Origin: Aquimarina atlantica
GTDB taxonomy: Bacteria; Bacteroidota; Bacteroidia; Flavobacteriales; Flavobacteriaceae
DNA length: 64,000 bases
Reading direction: 5' to 3'
Assembly (NCBI RefSeq): GCF_000626715.1
Contig: NZ_AQRA01000001.1
Coordinates: forward strand, 434,001 to 498,000
A program made the position numbers and the translations under genes. Below the pieces are notes generated by a model. It made no database searches. It was given only the letters and a program-made list of their open reading frames with translations, and had not been told where the DNA came from. Positions within the stretch are counted from its first letter, which is position 1. The number at the start of each line of letters is the position of its first letter. Shown piece after piece: positions 1 through 8,919 of the stretch.

Positions 1-473
1 CCCAAAGGTTCTGGTACATTTATAGATACTGTATTGGCATCGAGTTCACTAACCGAGCCTTCTTCTGCACGAATTACTCCTGCAAAGTACCTAAAATGAT
101 CAATCGCCAGCGGAAGGTCTGCAGCAAGAGTTTCGCGTAATGCTTTTCCATTATCCCAGGTTTCTGCCCGGGCTAATGCTTCTAAATTTTCTTCTAATAC
201 CGTTGCAATTTTTAATAAACAGTTACTGCGGTAGGTAGCAGAAGAATTATTCCACTCTGGTGCAGCGGCCCATGCAGCGTCAATGGCAAGTTCTATATCC
301 TCACTGGTAGAACGAGCCACTTTGGTAAAGCTATTTCCGTCAACCGGGGAGATGTTTTCAAAATATAAGCCTTTTACTGGTGAGGTCCATTTTCCTCCAA
401 TATAATTATCATATTGGTCCTTAAAGTTGGGTCTTTCCATTTTACGTTTAGGAGATGCTTGTGAGATACTCAT
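1..473 (-). CDS. Aldehyde dehydrogenase family protein (5' part; 3' end beyond left edge)
   Basis: The reverse strand from 473 encodes the first 157 residues of a protein starting MSISQASPKRKMERPNFKDQ. It continues with YIGGKW, an ISPVDG stretch, and the conserved ETWDNGKALRET and HFRYFAGVIRAEEGS segments typical of the N-terminal NAD-binding half of AldA/AldB/ExaC-type aldehyde dehydrogenases, which oxidise acetaldehyde or similar aldehydes to acids with NAD(P)+. The catalytic cysteine and glutamate lie beyond the window, so activity cannot be judged. The ATG at 473 is preferred over an in-frame ATG at 440, because family members carry about 10 extra residues before the RPxFKxQYD motif. No substrate can be assigned. 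Confidence 0.93.
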   Translation of the reverse strand, partial: MSISQASPKRKMERPNFKDQYDNYIGGKWTSPVKGLYFENISPVDGNSFTKVARSTSEDIELAIDAAWAAAPEWNNSSATYRSNCLLKIATVLEENLEALARAETWDNGKALRETLAADLPLAIDHFRYFAGVIRAEEGSVSELDANTVSINVPEPL

Positions 474-633
474 AATTTTAGATTTAAAGGTTTTTAAGTA
501 ATAAAATGTGTGTGTATTGTCTACATGTGTAATGTGTTGACAAGAAGAGATCTATCCTTAAATATACGGCATTTTGACCATATTACTTTAGTGAACACTG
601 TTAATATTATCGTAGATTTTTAAGGAGTATAAG

Positions 634-651
634 CCCCATATATTTATGGGG
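634..651. other. Short hairpin in the 474-743 intergenic stretch
   Basis: CCCCATA at 634-640 pairs perfectly with TATGGGG at 645-651 around a 4-base loop. It lies between the divergent aldehyde dehydrogenase gene and the 744 gene. Only a weak T run follows, so it may be a weak terminator, a leader structure of the 744 operon, or chance. Nothing else in 474-743 looks like a gene. No clean TAnnTTTG promoter was found; TATTTTTA at 707-714 is the nearest match for the 744 operon. Confidence 0.35.
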
Positions 652-743
652 TGTTTACCTTGTGTTTTATAGTGGTAAAACTCTGTTTTATAGATAATTG
701 TGTGAGTATTTTTATGTAATTAATAATTAAAACACAAAAAAAG

Positions 744-1151
744 ATGAAAATTAATCAAAGAGTGGGAAGAGGGGCAGTAAGATTATCGATTCCAGCAAAA
801 GTTGCATATGATGCAAAAGCCTTTCAGAATAGTATTTATGAGCTGTTAGATGAATTGGGATGTCCAAAATGTTTTTCTGGTGTAGACTGCTATTTTCAAA
901 CGATTAGAGATTATGTTTTAGACCCAAGAGAAAATGTAGTTTCACGATCACTGGCTTTTAGAGATTCTTCTCCACAACCTAGTAAACTATTAGCAACAAA
1001 AACTCTAAATGTTGGGGTATCTCCGGCAGTATCATATGATATTGGTAAGATTGATGAGGCTATAAAAAGTATTTTTGAAGAAATAGGGTGCCTGGCATGT
1101 TGTTCGGGAAATGATATCTTCTTTCAAAACCAGTTTGATTTTAATTTTTAA
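744..1151 (+). CDS. Small protein with duplicated cysteine motif; candidate MNIO substrate or partner
   Basis: This 135-residue protein is not a family I can name. It consists of two copies of one unit. Residues 12-52 and 87-128 align: each has a beta-like stretch (VRLSIPAKVAYD and LNVGVSPAVSYD), an acidic amphipathic helix, then GCPKCFSGVD (C40, C43) or GCLACCSGND (C116, C119, C120), and ends YFQ or FFQ. C49 is an extra cysteine in unit 1. No signal peptide or membrane segment is visible. It ends 8 bases before the MNIO oxidase gene and is surely co-transcribed with it. MNIO enzymes act on cysteines of ribosomal peptides, so a substrate role is the leading inference. The length and duplication are unlike short MbnA/TglA precursors, so it could instead be a recognition or metal-binding partner. 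Confidence 0.8.
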   Translation: MKINQRVGRGAVRLSIPAKVAYDAKAFQNSIYELLDELGCPKCFSGVDCYFQTIRDYVLDPRENVVSRSLAFRDSSPQPSKLLATKTLNVGVSPAVSYDIGKIDEAIKSIFEEIGCLACCSGNDIFFQNQFDFNF

Positions 1152-1159
1152 AACAAATC

Positions 1160-2614
1160 ATGGGTGTACTTAAAAAAACGCTAGAATTAGAATGCCTACC
1201 ACAATTAGGGGTAGGCATTATTTACTCGCCTACAGTCGCCAAAATTAATTTCCCTAAGGGGTTAATTGATACTTTTGAAATAGAACCCCAAACACTGTGC
1301 ATTAGAGACGAAAATGACAATTTGAAGGTACCGACAGAAGTTTTTGAAGAAATAAGCGAATTACCATATCATAAACTGGTGCATAGTATAGGGGCGCCTG
1401 TAGGAGGAAGCTTACTACCCAAAAATGACCAGTTGGCATTAATTAGATATGCAACGGCTCTTTTCGATAGTCCGTGGGTAACAGAACATCTTAGTTTTAA
1501 TGCCACTACAGAATTTAACACTGGTTTTTTTCTTCCACCTTGTCAAACAGAAAAAGGGTTAGAATTAGTCATACGAAATATAAAGTATCTTCAAGATAAA
1601 ATAGGAAAACCAATTGCTATTGAAACCGGAGTAAATTACCTAAAACCCAATAGTCATGAAATGAATGATGGAAGATTTGTCGCAGAATTGTGTAAAGAAA
1701 CTGGATGTGGAGTATTATTAGACATTCATAATATTTTTGCCAACCAGTTAAATGGTCGTCAAAGCATCACAGATTTCTTAAAAGAAATACCATTAGAACA
1801 TGTGATAGAAATGCATATTGCAGGAGGGACAGAATTAAATAATTTATGGATGGATTCTCATTCTGGACCTATAGATAAAAGGTTACTAGCTATAACAAAA
1901 GAAATTTTACCAGATCTTACTAATTTAAAAGCTGTTACTTATGAAATATTTGATTCTTATATTCCTGTAGTAGGTGATACCCTTATTATTTCTGAAATGG
2001 AAAAAGTAAGAGAGCTTTGGGAAAATAGAAAAGAGCAGTATCATATTCCTGAAGAAGAAAAATTACCAAAAACAGTATATAATATTCAAAACCTTAACCA
2101 GGAATTTGACCCTGTCGAATGGGAAAATATATTGGGTAATCATGTTATTGGCCGAATAGATGAACATAATGTATTAAAGAATGAAGAAAGAATTAAAATA
2201 TATCAAAAATTAATAAAAGAATTTAGAGCTTCTATGGTAGCTCGAATATTTAAACTTACTACACGGTATATGATGTTGGTGTTAGGGATGGAAGTATTTG
2301 CTGCAATTCTTAATGATTTTTGGAAACAATATCCACCAGAACAACTAAGTCATAAAGAAGCTAAGAATTTTGCCGCTTATCTATTACATAAAGATTATAA
2401 ACTTCCTTGGTTAGACCGATTACTTAATTATGAAGTTGCTGTACTTGATACTTTGATGGATGAAACTCTTAGAGTCGTTACATTTGATGCAGATCCTACA
2501 CCTATGTTTAATGCGCTTTCTCAAGGAAAACTACCAGAAAAGATAGGAGATTTGGGAGATTATGAGGTTGAAATTACTCCAGAGACTTCTACTACGAACT
2601 GGATGGTGATATAA
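1160..2614 (+). CDS. MNIO (DUF692) multinuclear iron oxidase fused to a C-terminal helical partner-like domain
   Basis: Residues 15-270 match the DUF692/MNIO TIM-barrel family (MbnB, TglH, BufB, ChrH), which uses two or three iron ions to modify cysteines in ribosomal peptides. Visible ligand-type positions are H75 (VHSIGA), H110 (EHLSF), E155 (AIETGVNY), H190 (LLDIHN), H219 (EMHIAG), D232/H234 (MDSHSG) and E262 (YEIFD). Residues about 320-484 form an extra alpha-helical domain whose pattern (YQKLIKEFR, FWKQYPPEQL, FAAYLL, LLNYEVAVLD) resembles the DUF2063/BufC-type partner normally encoded as a separate protein. This would be a natural enzyme-partner fusion of 484 residues, against about 280 for a plain MNIO. 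The gene lies 8 bases after the duplicated-cysteine protein. The family call is firm; the partner-domain identity and the substrate are inferred. Confidence 0.88.
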   Translation: MGVLKKTLELECLPQLGVGIIYSPTVAKINFPKGLIDTFEIEPQTLCIRDENDNLKVPTEVFEEISELPYHKLVHSIGAPVGGSLLPKNDQLALIRYATALFDSPWVTEHLSFNATTEFNTGFFLPPCQTEKGLELVIRNIKYLQDKIGKPIAIETGVNYLKPNSHEMNDGRFVAELCKETGCGVLLDIHNIFANQLNGRQSITDFLKEIPLEHVIEMHIAGGTELNNLWMDSHSGPIDKRLLAITKEILPDLTNLKAVTYEIFDSYIPVVGDTLIISEMEKVRELWENRKEQYHIPEEEKLPKTVYNIQNLNQEFDPVEWENILGNHVIGRIDEHNVLKNEERIKIYQKLIKEFRASMVARIFKLTTRYMMLVLGMEVFAAILNDFWKQYPPEQLSHKEAKNFAAYLLHKDYKLPWLDRLLNYEVAVLDTLMDETLRVVTFDADPTPMFNALSQGKLPEKIGDLGDYEVEITPETSTTNWMVI

Positions 2615-2811
2615 TGCTAAAAATAAAGTATCTACACAAGATATTTACGGTAATTATTTTGGGTTGTTTTTTTTATAATGTTTTCTATAAGAAAGAGTTA
2701 AAAGGAACTTTCTGTAAAAACAAAGAAAAAACGTTTCTACTTAATTCTCACGAATTTAGTACCTTTAGGTTTGATATTTATTACACGATATCACTAAAAC
2801 CTAAATATTAA
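2614..2811 (+). CDS. Possible small single-pass membrane protein (doubtful)
   Basis: The ATG overlaps the stop codon of the MNIO gene (TAATG), the classic arrangement for translational coupling. The 65-residue product has one hydrophobic segment at about residues 9-24 (IFTVIILGCFFYNVFY) followed by a lysine-rich tail, and two cysteines. I recognise no family. The overlap is the main argument that it is real. Against it are its short length, ordinary composition, and position only 25 bases before the next gene, where a leader could simply be open by chance. If real, it could be a membrane or export component of the MNIO operon. Confidence 0.35.
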   Translation: MLKIKYLHKIFTVIILGCFFYNVFYKKELKGTFCKNKEKTFLLNSHEFSTFRFDIYYTISLKPKY

Positions 2812-2836
2812 CTCAATTTAAATTACTCTTAAACCA

Positions 2837-5800
2837 ATGAAAAAAAACATCATGTTAATGCTGTTGGTGTATTGCACCATGAGCATTTCTCTTTTTGCGC
2901 AAAAAAGTAATAAAGAGCTCGCCAATGAATACCTGAACCTAAAAGGTGAAGTAATTTTTAGCTTCACAATCAACAACAAAACAGAATTAAGTACTATTAC
3001 CAAAGAATTAGCTATTGTTCATTTTGATGAAAATACCAATAGTGTTAAAGTAATGGCAAATAAAAGCCAGTTTTCTTCTTTCTTACAAAAAAATGTTCCT
3101 TTTACCCTCACTTCAGAAGATAATATCGTAGGGTATAGAACCATGACCTCTGATCTAGCGATAAAAGCAGCTACGTTTCCTCTTATCGCATATCCCACAT
3201 ATGCTGATTATGTAACAATGATGAATGATTTTGCTACTAATAATCCATCTTTATGTAAAGTAGAAAATATTGGAGCTACGGGAGAAGGGGATAAATCGAT
3301 ATTATTTGTAAAATTATCAGATAATGTAGACCAAAACGAGCAGGAACCTCGAGTAATGTATACATCATCTATGCATGGTGATGAGATTGCAGGATTTCCT
3401 ATGATGCTTAATCTTATTGATTATTTACTAGGTGCTTATAATAATACAAGTCATCCAAAACATGCCGAGATCAAAAATCTTTTGGATAATAATGAAGTTT
3501 GGATTAATCCATTGGCAAATCCTGATGGTACATATCGCAATAGTGCTAATAACACATCTGTAGCTAATGCTACCCGAGGAAATGCAAATAATGTAGATTT
3601 AAACAGAAATTATCCCGATCCCGATGATGGAGCGCATCCAGATGGTAACAGTTATCAGACAGAAACTGTCGCTTTTATGAATTTTGCAGGTACCAAACAT
3701 TTTGTATTGTCTGCTAATTTTCATGGAGGAATAGAATTAATCAATTATCCATGGGATACCTATGCAGGAGCACATCCCGATGAGGATTACTTCATTTATG
3801 TATCTAAAGAATACAGAGATCACTGTCAGGCTAATAGTCCTGCTGGATATTTTACCGGACAAAATAATGGTATCACAAATGGCTATGCCTGGTATGAGGT
3901 ACAAGGAGGTAGACAGGATTACCAGATATATAATCATAAAGGAAGAGAAGTAACGGTTGAATTGTCCAACAATAAAACCCCTCCTGCTAATCAATTGGTA
4001 AATTATTGGAACTATAACAGAGAAGCTCTTCTGGCATTTTTGAAACAAGTAAATTATGGTATTCGTGGTGTAGTAACTGATGCATCGACCAACCAGTCAA
4101 TACAAGCTAAAGTAACTATTGTAGGTCGTGAGAGTTATGATTCCTGGGTACCAACAGAATTGCCAGAAGGAGATTATTACAGACCAATAAAAGCAGGGAC
4201 TTATGATATTTTATATGAAGCAGAATGTTATGAATCACTTACTTTAACCGGAGTAACAGTAGCAGACTATGCTACAGTGGTTAAAAATGTTCAGTTAACT
4301 CCAATAGGTGGAGTAGCACCAACAGGATTAGCGGCTTCAAATATACAACCTACAACAGCAACATTAAACTGGAATGCTAATTCTGGAGCTACATATGATG
4401 TAAGATATCGTGCTACAGGAAGCTCGAATTGGACTACTTTATCATCAAATACTAATACAATTAATATAACCGGGTTAACCGCTTCAACTCAATATGAAAC
4501 TCAGGTAAGAAGTAATTGTGCAGGAGGAGCAAGTTCTCCTTATAGCCCTTTAATAAACTTTACAACTACAGCTACTCAAGCCTGTACAGGAATAAATAGT
4601 TTTCCTTATACAGAAAGTTTTGAGACCGGTTTAGGGCTTTGGACAAATGCTACCGGAGATGATATTGATTGGACAAGAGATTCTGGAGGAACTTCTTCAT
4701 CTTCTACAGGACCTTCGTCGGCTCAGGATGGTACGTTTTATCTATATACCGAAGCTTCTACAAATGTTACACCACCAGGAAGTCCAAATAAGACAGCACT
4801 TCTTAATAGCCCCTGTATTGATTTAGCAACTCTTTCTGGGATTTCTTTAGAATTTGGATATCATATGTATGGATCAAATATGGGAAGCATGGAAGTCTTA
4901 GTGAGTACAGATGATGGAGCTAATTATACATCATTATGGACAAAGAGTGGAGACCTGGGGAATAGTTGGAACCAAGCAACAATTGATCTTACCGCATATG
5001 CGGGATCGGTCATAAAACTGCAATTTAAAGGTACTACTGGATCAAGTTTTAGAAGTGATATGGCAATAGATAATATTAGCATAAAATCTTCTGCTCCTGA
5101 TACAGAAGCTCCTTCTGTGCCAACAGGACTCACGACATCGTCGGTTACTTCGACTACTATTGGGTTATCCTGGAATGCTTCGACAGATAATATAGGAGTA
5201 TCTGGATATGAAGTATACCAAGGGACTACTTTGGTTACTACCGCAACAGGTACAAGTTATACCGTTACTGGGTTAACTCCTAATACCAGCTATACTTTTT
5301 CTGTAAAAGCTAAAGACGCAGCAGGGAATACTTCTGCATCTAGTAACACAGTTAGTGCTACCACATCAGACACTTCAATTACATATTGTACTTCTAAAGG
5401 GAATAATGTAAATTATGAATATATCGATTATGTAGAGTTAGGTGGTATTACAAATGCAACAGCGGCAAATGCGGGCTATGGAGATTTTACTAATTTAGTT
5501 GCAAATATCGGAATCGGAACAAATACAATTATAGTGAGCGCCGGTTTTGTAAATACGGCATACAGAGAATATTGGAGTGTTTGGATTGATTATAACCATG
5601 ATGGTACTTTTGATGCAGCAGAGCAGATTGTATCAAATTTATCCAATAGTAGTGCTAATCAATCTTTTAACTTTGATGTTCCTACTACAGCTGTAGCGGG
5701 TAATACAAGAATGCGTGTGTCTATGAAATACAGTACAGCATCTGGGCCATGTGATACCTTTACCTATGGAGAAGTAGAAGATTATACTGTAAATATTAGC

Positions 5801-6070
5801 ACTGCTTTACTTTCTAAAGGAGATAAACCTTCTTTAATAAATGATTTAGTACTATATCCAAATCCGATAAAAGACGGAGTGTTATTTATAAAAAATGTAA
5901 ATCAAAAAAATGTGTCCTTTAAAATCGTTAACTATATGGGGCAAACAGTAATGCAAGATCAATTATCTGTTAATAAAATCAATGTAGCACGTTTATCTAA
6001 TGGAATGTACTTTATAGAAGTTAACACGGGTAATGAAACGATTACCAAAAAGTTTATTATAACTAAGTAA
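2837..6070 (+). CDS. Secreted M14 zinc carboxypeptidase with FN3, MAM-like, GEVED domains and T9SS sorting tail
   Basis: A signal peptide (MKKNIMLMLL...SLFAQ) is followed by an M14 carboxypeptidase domain (about residues 115-410). Zinc ligands are H180 and E183 in MHGDE and H296 in NFHGG, the substrate-binding DLNRNYPD segment is present, and the catalytic Glu is E375 in VTVELSN. A carboxypeptidase-regulatory-like beta domain (about 412-490) follows, then an FN3 domain (about 497-580), a MAM/jelly-roll-like domain (about 590-750), a second FN3 (about 755-850), a GEVED-type domain (YGEVEDYTVNI) and a type A T9SS C-terminal sorting domain (LYPNP...MYFIEV...KKFIITK). It should be secreted across the outer membrane by the type IX system and remove C-terminal residues from external peptides. 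It has its own terminator and is probably not part of the MNIO operon. Confidence 0.95.
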   Translation: MKKNIMLMLLVYCTMSISLFAQKSNKELANEYLNLKGEVIFSFTINNKTELSTITKELAIVHFDENTNSVKVMANKSQFSSFLQKNVPFTLTSEDNIVGYRTMTSDLAIKAATFPLIAYPTYADYVTMMNDFATNNPSLCKVENIGATGEGDKSILFVKLSDNVDQNEQEPRVMYTSSMHGDEIAGFPMMLNLIDYLLGAYNNTSHPKHAEIKNLLDNNEVWINPLANPDGTYRNSANNTSVANATRGNANNVDLNRNYPDPDDGAHPDGNSYQTETVAFMNFAGTKHFVLSANFHGGIELINYPWDTYAGAHPDEDYFIYVSKEYRDHCQANSPAGYFTGQNNGITNGYAWYEVQGGRQDYQIYNHKGREVTVELSNNKTPPANQLVNYWNYNREALLAFLKQVNYGIRGVVTDASTNQSIQAKVTIVGRESYDSWVPTELPEGDYYRPIKAGTYDILYEAECYESLTLTGVTVADYATVVKNVQLTPIGGVAPTGLAASNIQPTTATLNWNANSGATYDVRYRATGSSNWTTLSSNTNTINITGLTASTQYETQVRSNCAGGASSPYSPLINFTTTATQACTGINSFPYTESFETGLGLWTNATGDDIDWTRDSGGTSSSSTGPSSAQDGTFYLYTEASTNVTPPGSPNKTALLNSPCIDLATLSGISLEFGYHMYGSNMGSMEVLVSTDDGANYTSLWTKSGDLGNSWNQATIDLTAYAGSVIKLQFKGTTGSSFRSDMAIDNISIKSSAPDTEAPSVPTGLTTSSVTSTTIGLSWNASTDNIGVSGYEVYQGTTLVTTATGTSYTVTGLTPNTSYTFSVKAKDAAGNTSASSNTVSATTSDTSITYCTSKGNNVNYEYIDYVELGGITNATAANAGYGDFTNLVANIGIGTNTIIVSAGFVNTAYREYWSVWIDYNHDGTFDAAEQIVSNLSNSSANQSFNFDVPTTAVAGNTRMRVSMKYSTASGPCDTFTYGEVEDYTVNISTALLSKGDKPSLINDLVLYPNPIKDGVLFIKNVNQKNVSFKIVNYMGQTVMQDQLSVNKINVARLSNGMYFIEVNTGNETITKKFIITK

Positions 6071-6085
6071 TTTTATATACATAAT

Positions 6086-6122
6086 AAAGGCTTCCGGAGA
6101 ATTATATTTCCGGAAGCTTTTT
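6086..6122. terminator. Bidirectional rho-independent terminator between convergent genes
   Basis: GCTTCCGGA at 6090-6098 pairs with TCCGGAAGC at 6109-6117 around a 10-base loop. The stem is flanked by AAA on the left and TTTTT on the right, so it can serve both the carboxypeptidase gene and the convergent permease gene at 6144. Confidence 0.9.
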
Positions 6123-6143
6123 TGATTGAAGTATGGATTATAT

Positions 6144-7697
6144 TTAGATTCTTTTTAATTCAATATTCCTAATACTATAGCTAATGGTTAGCAATATCAC
6201 TACCAGAATAGCAATACCGCCGAGATAGCTATATTGGTGATGTAAGCCGCCAAAATAATCTGTAAATGGTATTGCATTAATATTAGCATAGGTGATCATA
6301 AAGAATAAGATTTCAAATAATTTCTTTCCTTTGGTTAAAATCCCAGTTAGAACAGCAAGCGAAACAATAAAAATCCCACCTAATATAATAGAAGTAATAT
6401 GCATAAAATCAAGCTGTATCATATACCTTAATAATAGAGGTAAAGCAAGTAAAAGAGCCAATAAAATACCAGATAATACTTGAGATAACAAAAGTCTTTT
6501 AAGCGGTTGATATGAAGCAAAAGTAAAGAAGTGTGTGCTAAATATTCGCTCTTTGGTTACCAAAGAAGACCATCTGCTTACTTGCAAGAACCATAGTATG
6601 GGCAATATCATTTGATGAGCAATAGATAGAGGAGCAAAACATAACCCCAACATACCCGCAATATTTAATATCCATAACCATTTATATCCACTTCGTACCA
6701 ATAATATAAATTCGGTTTTTATAAGAGGCAATATTTTAAATGAGAGAGCAACTTTTGGAAGTATAGAAATGTCGATATCATTATCAATTTTGGTTTGTAA
6801 GAGCGTTTTTTTACTTTTTAATTGAAATCGTTCTTTCACTTTAAATCTATGAAAAAACAAAGAGGCAAGGCCAAGTAAAAGAATTCCGAAAATGATCCAT
6901 CCTATACGACTTAAAATATAACCTATAGGAAAATCTACTCCATCAAAAAGAAAATGATTAGCTTCAGATACATTTCCTAATACAAATCCAATGTTTAGCC
7001 CACCTAAATCTTCTTGACCAACAGTACTTCTTACCGTTTCTTCCATTTGAGATGTAATGATCTTAGTACCAAATGCATCCAAATAAAAATTCTTTGATGT
7101 ATCATCGGTAGAGCCAGAAAGGGCCATTATCGAAAAAAGAAAGAAAAATAGAACATTCTGAAGTATAGATTTTTGAATGAAAAAGACTTCAAATAATACT
7201 GCCAGTACTGAAATGAAAAACAATGATGGAATAACAATAATACTATATGGAGTAATGAATTGAAGTATTTCAAAAGAAAACCCTTCATTATATAAGAAGA
7301 ATAGTATAATGCTCATTATAAATATAATAATCGCTATAGTACATAAGACTAAAAAGTTACTAATTGTTTTAGATAATAGGTATCCAAAATTTGAAACTCT
7401 TGTAGTAGCTATGATCTGACCTACTTTACTATTGATGTCATTTTTAATTGTGCCGTTAACTAGGTAAAAACCGACTAAAGAAAGAAAAATACTGGTCATG
7501 AGTGCTGTTACATAACCAATCCAGGAGGAGTTGTAAAAACCCAGGTAATCTCCGATTCGAATGGTAGAATAACTTGCACCCGGAGCAGGGATAAATGAAT
7601 ACGCTACAGCAAGACTAATGCATAGAGTAATCAAAAAAGCGTAGCTACGGGTACGTTGTAAATAATCTGATTTTATTATCGTTATAAAGTTTTTCAT
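6144..7697 (-). CDS. ABC-2 type transporter permease (module A)
   Basis: A 517-residue inner-membrane protein with two repeats of about six hydrophobic segments (roughly residues 15-290 and 330-515), separated by a basic cytoplasmic stretch near 285-310. This is the ABC-2 permease organisation seen in full-length exporters of the NatB/antibiotic-efflux type. It lies 12 bases after the ATPase gene 7710-8570 on the same strand, so the two form one transporter operon. Unlike the permeases of modules B, C and D, it has no peptidase domain. The substrate is unknown. The linked LytTR system suggests that expression is induced by an envelope or peptide signal. Confidence 0.85.
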   Translation of the reverse strand: MKNFITIIKSDYLQRTRSYAFLITLCISLAVAYSFIPAPGASYSTIRIGDYLGFYNSSWIGYVTALMTSIFLSLVGFYLVNGTIKNDINSKVGQIIATTRVSNFGYLLSKTISNFLVLCTIAIIIFIMSIILFFLYNEGFSFEILQFITPYSIIVIPSLFFISVLAVLFEVFFIQKSILQNVLFFFLFSIMALSGSTDDTSKNFYLDAFGTKIITSQMEETVRSTVGQEDLGGLNIGFVLGNVSEANHFLFDGVDFPIGYILSRIGWIIFGILLLGLASLFFHRFKVKERFQLKSKKTLLQTKIDNDIDISILPKVALSFKILPLIKTEFILLVRSGYKWLWILNIAGMLGLCFAPLSIAHQMILPILWFLQVSRWSSLVTKERIFSTHFFTFASYQPLKRLLLSQVLSGILLALLLALPLLLRYMIQLDFMHITSIILGGIFIVSLAVLTGILTKGKKLFEILFFMITYANINAIPFTDYFGGLHHQYSYLGGIAILVVILLTISYSIRNIELKRI

Positions 7698-7709
7698 AAG
7701 TCAATTGTG

Positions 7710-8570
7710 TTATTTTTTAGTAGTGTAGAGATAAGCATCCTCTAAGGTTGCTTCACATGGTATTGCAGATGCTATTGATGTGTCAGAGATGTATCGTACC
7801 GTAACCGTATCTTTTTTTCGAATAGTATTTAGAACAATATGTTGTTTTATAAAATTGGGAGTATCTTCTTTATTCATTGTTATTTCATATACTTTATTTT
7901 TTACGTTGTTGATAATAGCTTTTTGATTTCCCTGGCATAATAACCGACCTTCTTTCATTATAGCTACCTGATCTGCTATGGTATCAATATCAGAAACAAT
8001 ATGTGAAGACAAAATAACAATACAATCATTGGCTAATTCTGAAATTAAATTTCTAAAACGTACACGTTCTTCGGGATCCAAACCAACGGTCGGTTCATCA
8101 AATAATAATATTTTAGGGTGATTAAGTAATGCCTGGGCGATCCCGATACGTTGTTTCATTCCTCCAGAGTAATTTCCAATAGGTTTTTTGGCCACTTCGG
8201 TTAAGTTTAATCCTTCTAGAAGAAAAGCAATTCTTTGCTTTAATTGTGATCCTCCGATACCTTTTAGCGCAGCCATGTATTCTAAGAATTCATAAGCATT
8301 CAAGTTGGGATATACTCCAAAATCTTGTGGTAGATACCCTAGTTGTTTCCGCATATAATTTGGATCTTTTACAACATTGTTTTTGTTTAATAAGATGCTT
8401 CCATTTGAAGGTTTACTAATTGTAGCGATCATTTTTAATAATGTAGATTTTCCTGCACCATTAGGACCAAGTAATCCTAAAATACCATTCTCGATGTTAA
8501 GGGTATATTCTTTTAGACCATATTTATTGCTATTGTATTTTTTGGATACGTTTTGTATATCTAGTTTCAT
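7710..8570 (-). CDS. ABC transporter ATP-binding protein (module A)
   Basis: A 286-residue ATPase. It has Walker A GPNGAGKST (residues 35-43), a Q-loop in LGYLPQDFG, signature YSGGMKQRIG, Walker B ILLFDEP followed by the D-loop GLDPEE, and the switch histidine in SSHIVSDI. The C-terminal 70 residues are the usual accessory beta domain of ABC-2 exporter ATPases. It powers the permease encoded 12 bases downstream. A candidate LytTR operator and -7 element lie upstream at 8722-8785. Confidence 0.95.
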   Translation of the reverse strand: MKLDIQNVSKKYNSNKYGLKEYTLNIENGILGLLGPNGAGKSTLLKMIATISKPSNGSILLNKNNVVKDPNYMRKQLGYLPQDFGVYPNLNAYEFLEYMAALKGIGGSQLKQRIAFLLEGLNLTEVAKKPIGNYSGGMKQRIGIAQALLNHPKILLFDEPTVGLDPEERVRFRNLISELANDCIVILSSHIVSDIDTIADQVAIMKEGRLLCQGNQKAIINNVKNKVYEITMNKEDTPNFIKQHIVLNTIRKKDTVTVRYISDTSIASAIPCEATLEDAYLYTTKK

Positions 8571-8721
8571 ATTGTTATTGTTTTAGAGGTTTTGATATGT
8601 CTTTATAATTCACCTTTTTAGATTGCAACAAAAGTTTTTATTATGCTAATAATACATAGTACAATAAGAAGGCATAAGTTTACAATTGATTCCATATTGA
8701 TTGATTTTTGAATTAACACTT

Positions 8722-8785
8722 CAAAAGTGAGGGTAAGTCAATACATTAAAAAGAAAGAATGATCAATGTGCCTGATTTAATGATC
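8722..8785 (-). promoter_or_regulatory. Candidate LytTR operator and promoter for module A transporter
   Basis: Read on the minus strand, two identical 9-base sites TTGATCATT (8787-8779 and 8766-8758) stand 21 bases apart. The second GATCAT starts at 8764, 35 bases before CACTTTTG at 8729-8722, a one-mismatch fit to the Bacteroidota -7 element TAnnTTTG. The same 21/35 geometry is present before modules B and C. The leader to the ATG at 8570 would be about 145 bases. Function is inferred from spacing and conservation. Confidence 0.55.
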
Positions 8786-8855
8786 AATAGTATAAAGGTG
8801 AGTTTTTTCCCTTTATCAGTATATTGAAGACGTTTACAATCAAAAGAGCTCCTTT

Positions 8856-8899
8856 GATCATTAATATCTGTGTTTTAGAAGCATTTTCTATTATTTTTG
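8856..8899 (+). promoter_or_regulatory. Candidate promoter of the module A kinase-regulator operon
   Basis: TATTTTTG at 8892-8899 matches TAnnTTTG exactly and lies 20 bases before the kinase ATG at 8920. A single GATCATT (8856-8862) starts 36 bases before it, similar to the half-sites of the divergent transporter promoter. This hints at autoregulation. The rest of 8571-8919 holds no gene. Confidence 0.45.
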
Positions 8900-8919
8900 A
8901 GGACATTTAAAGAAAAAAT

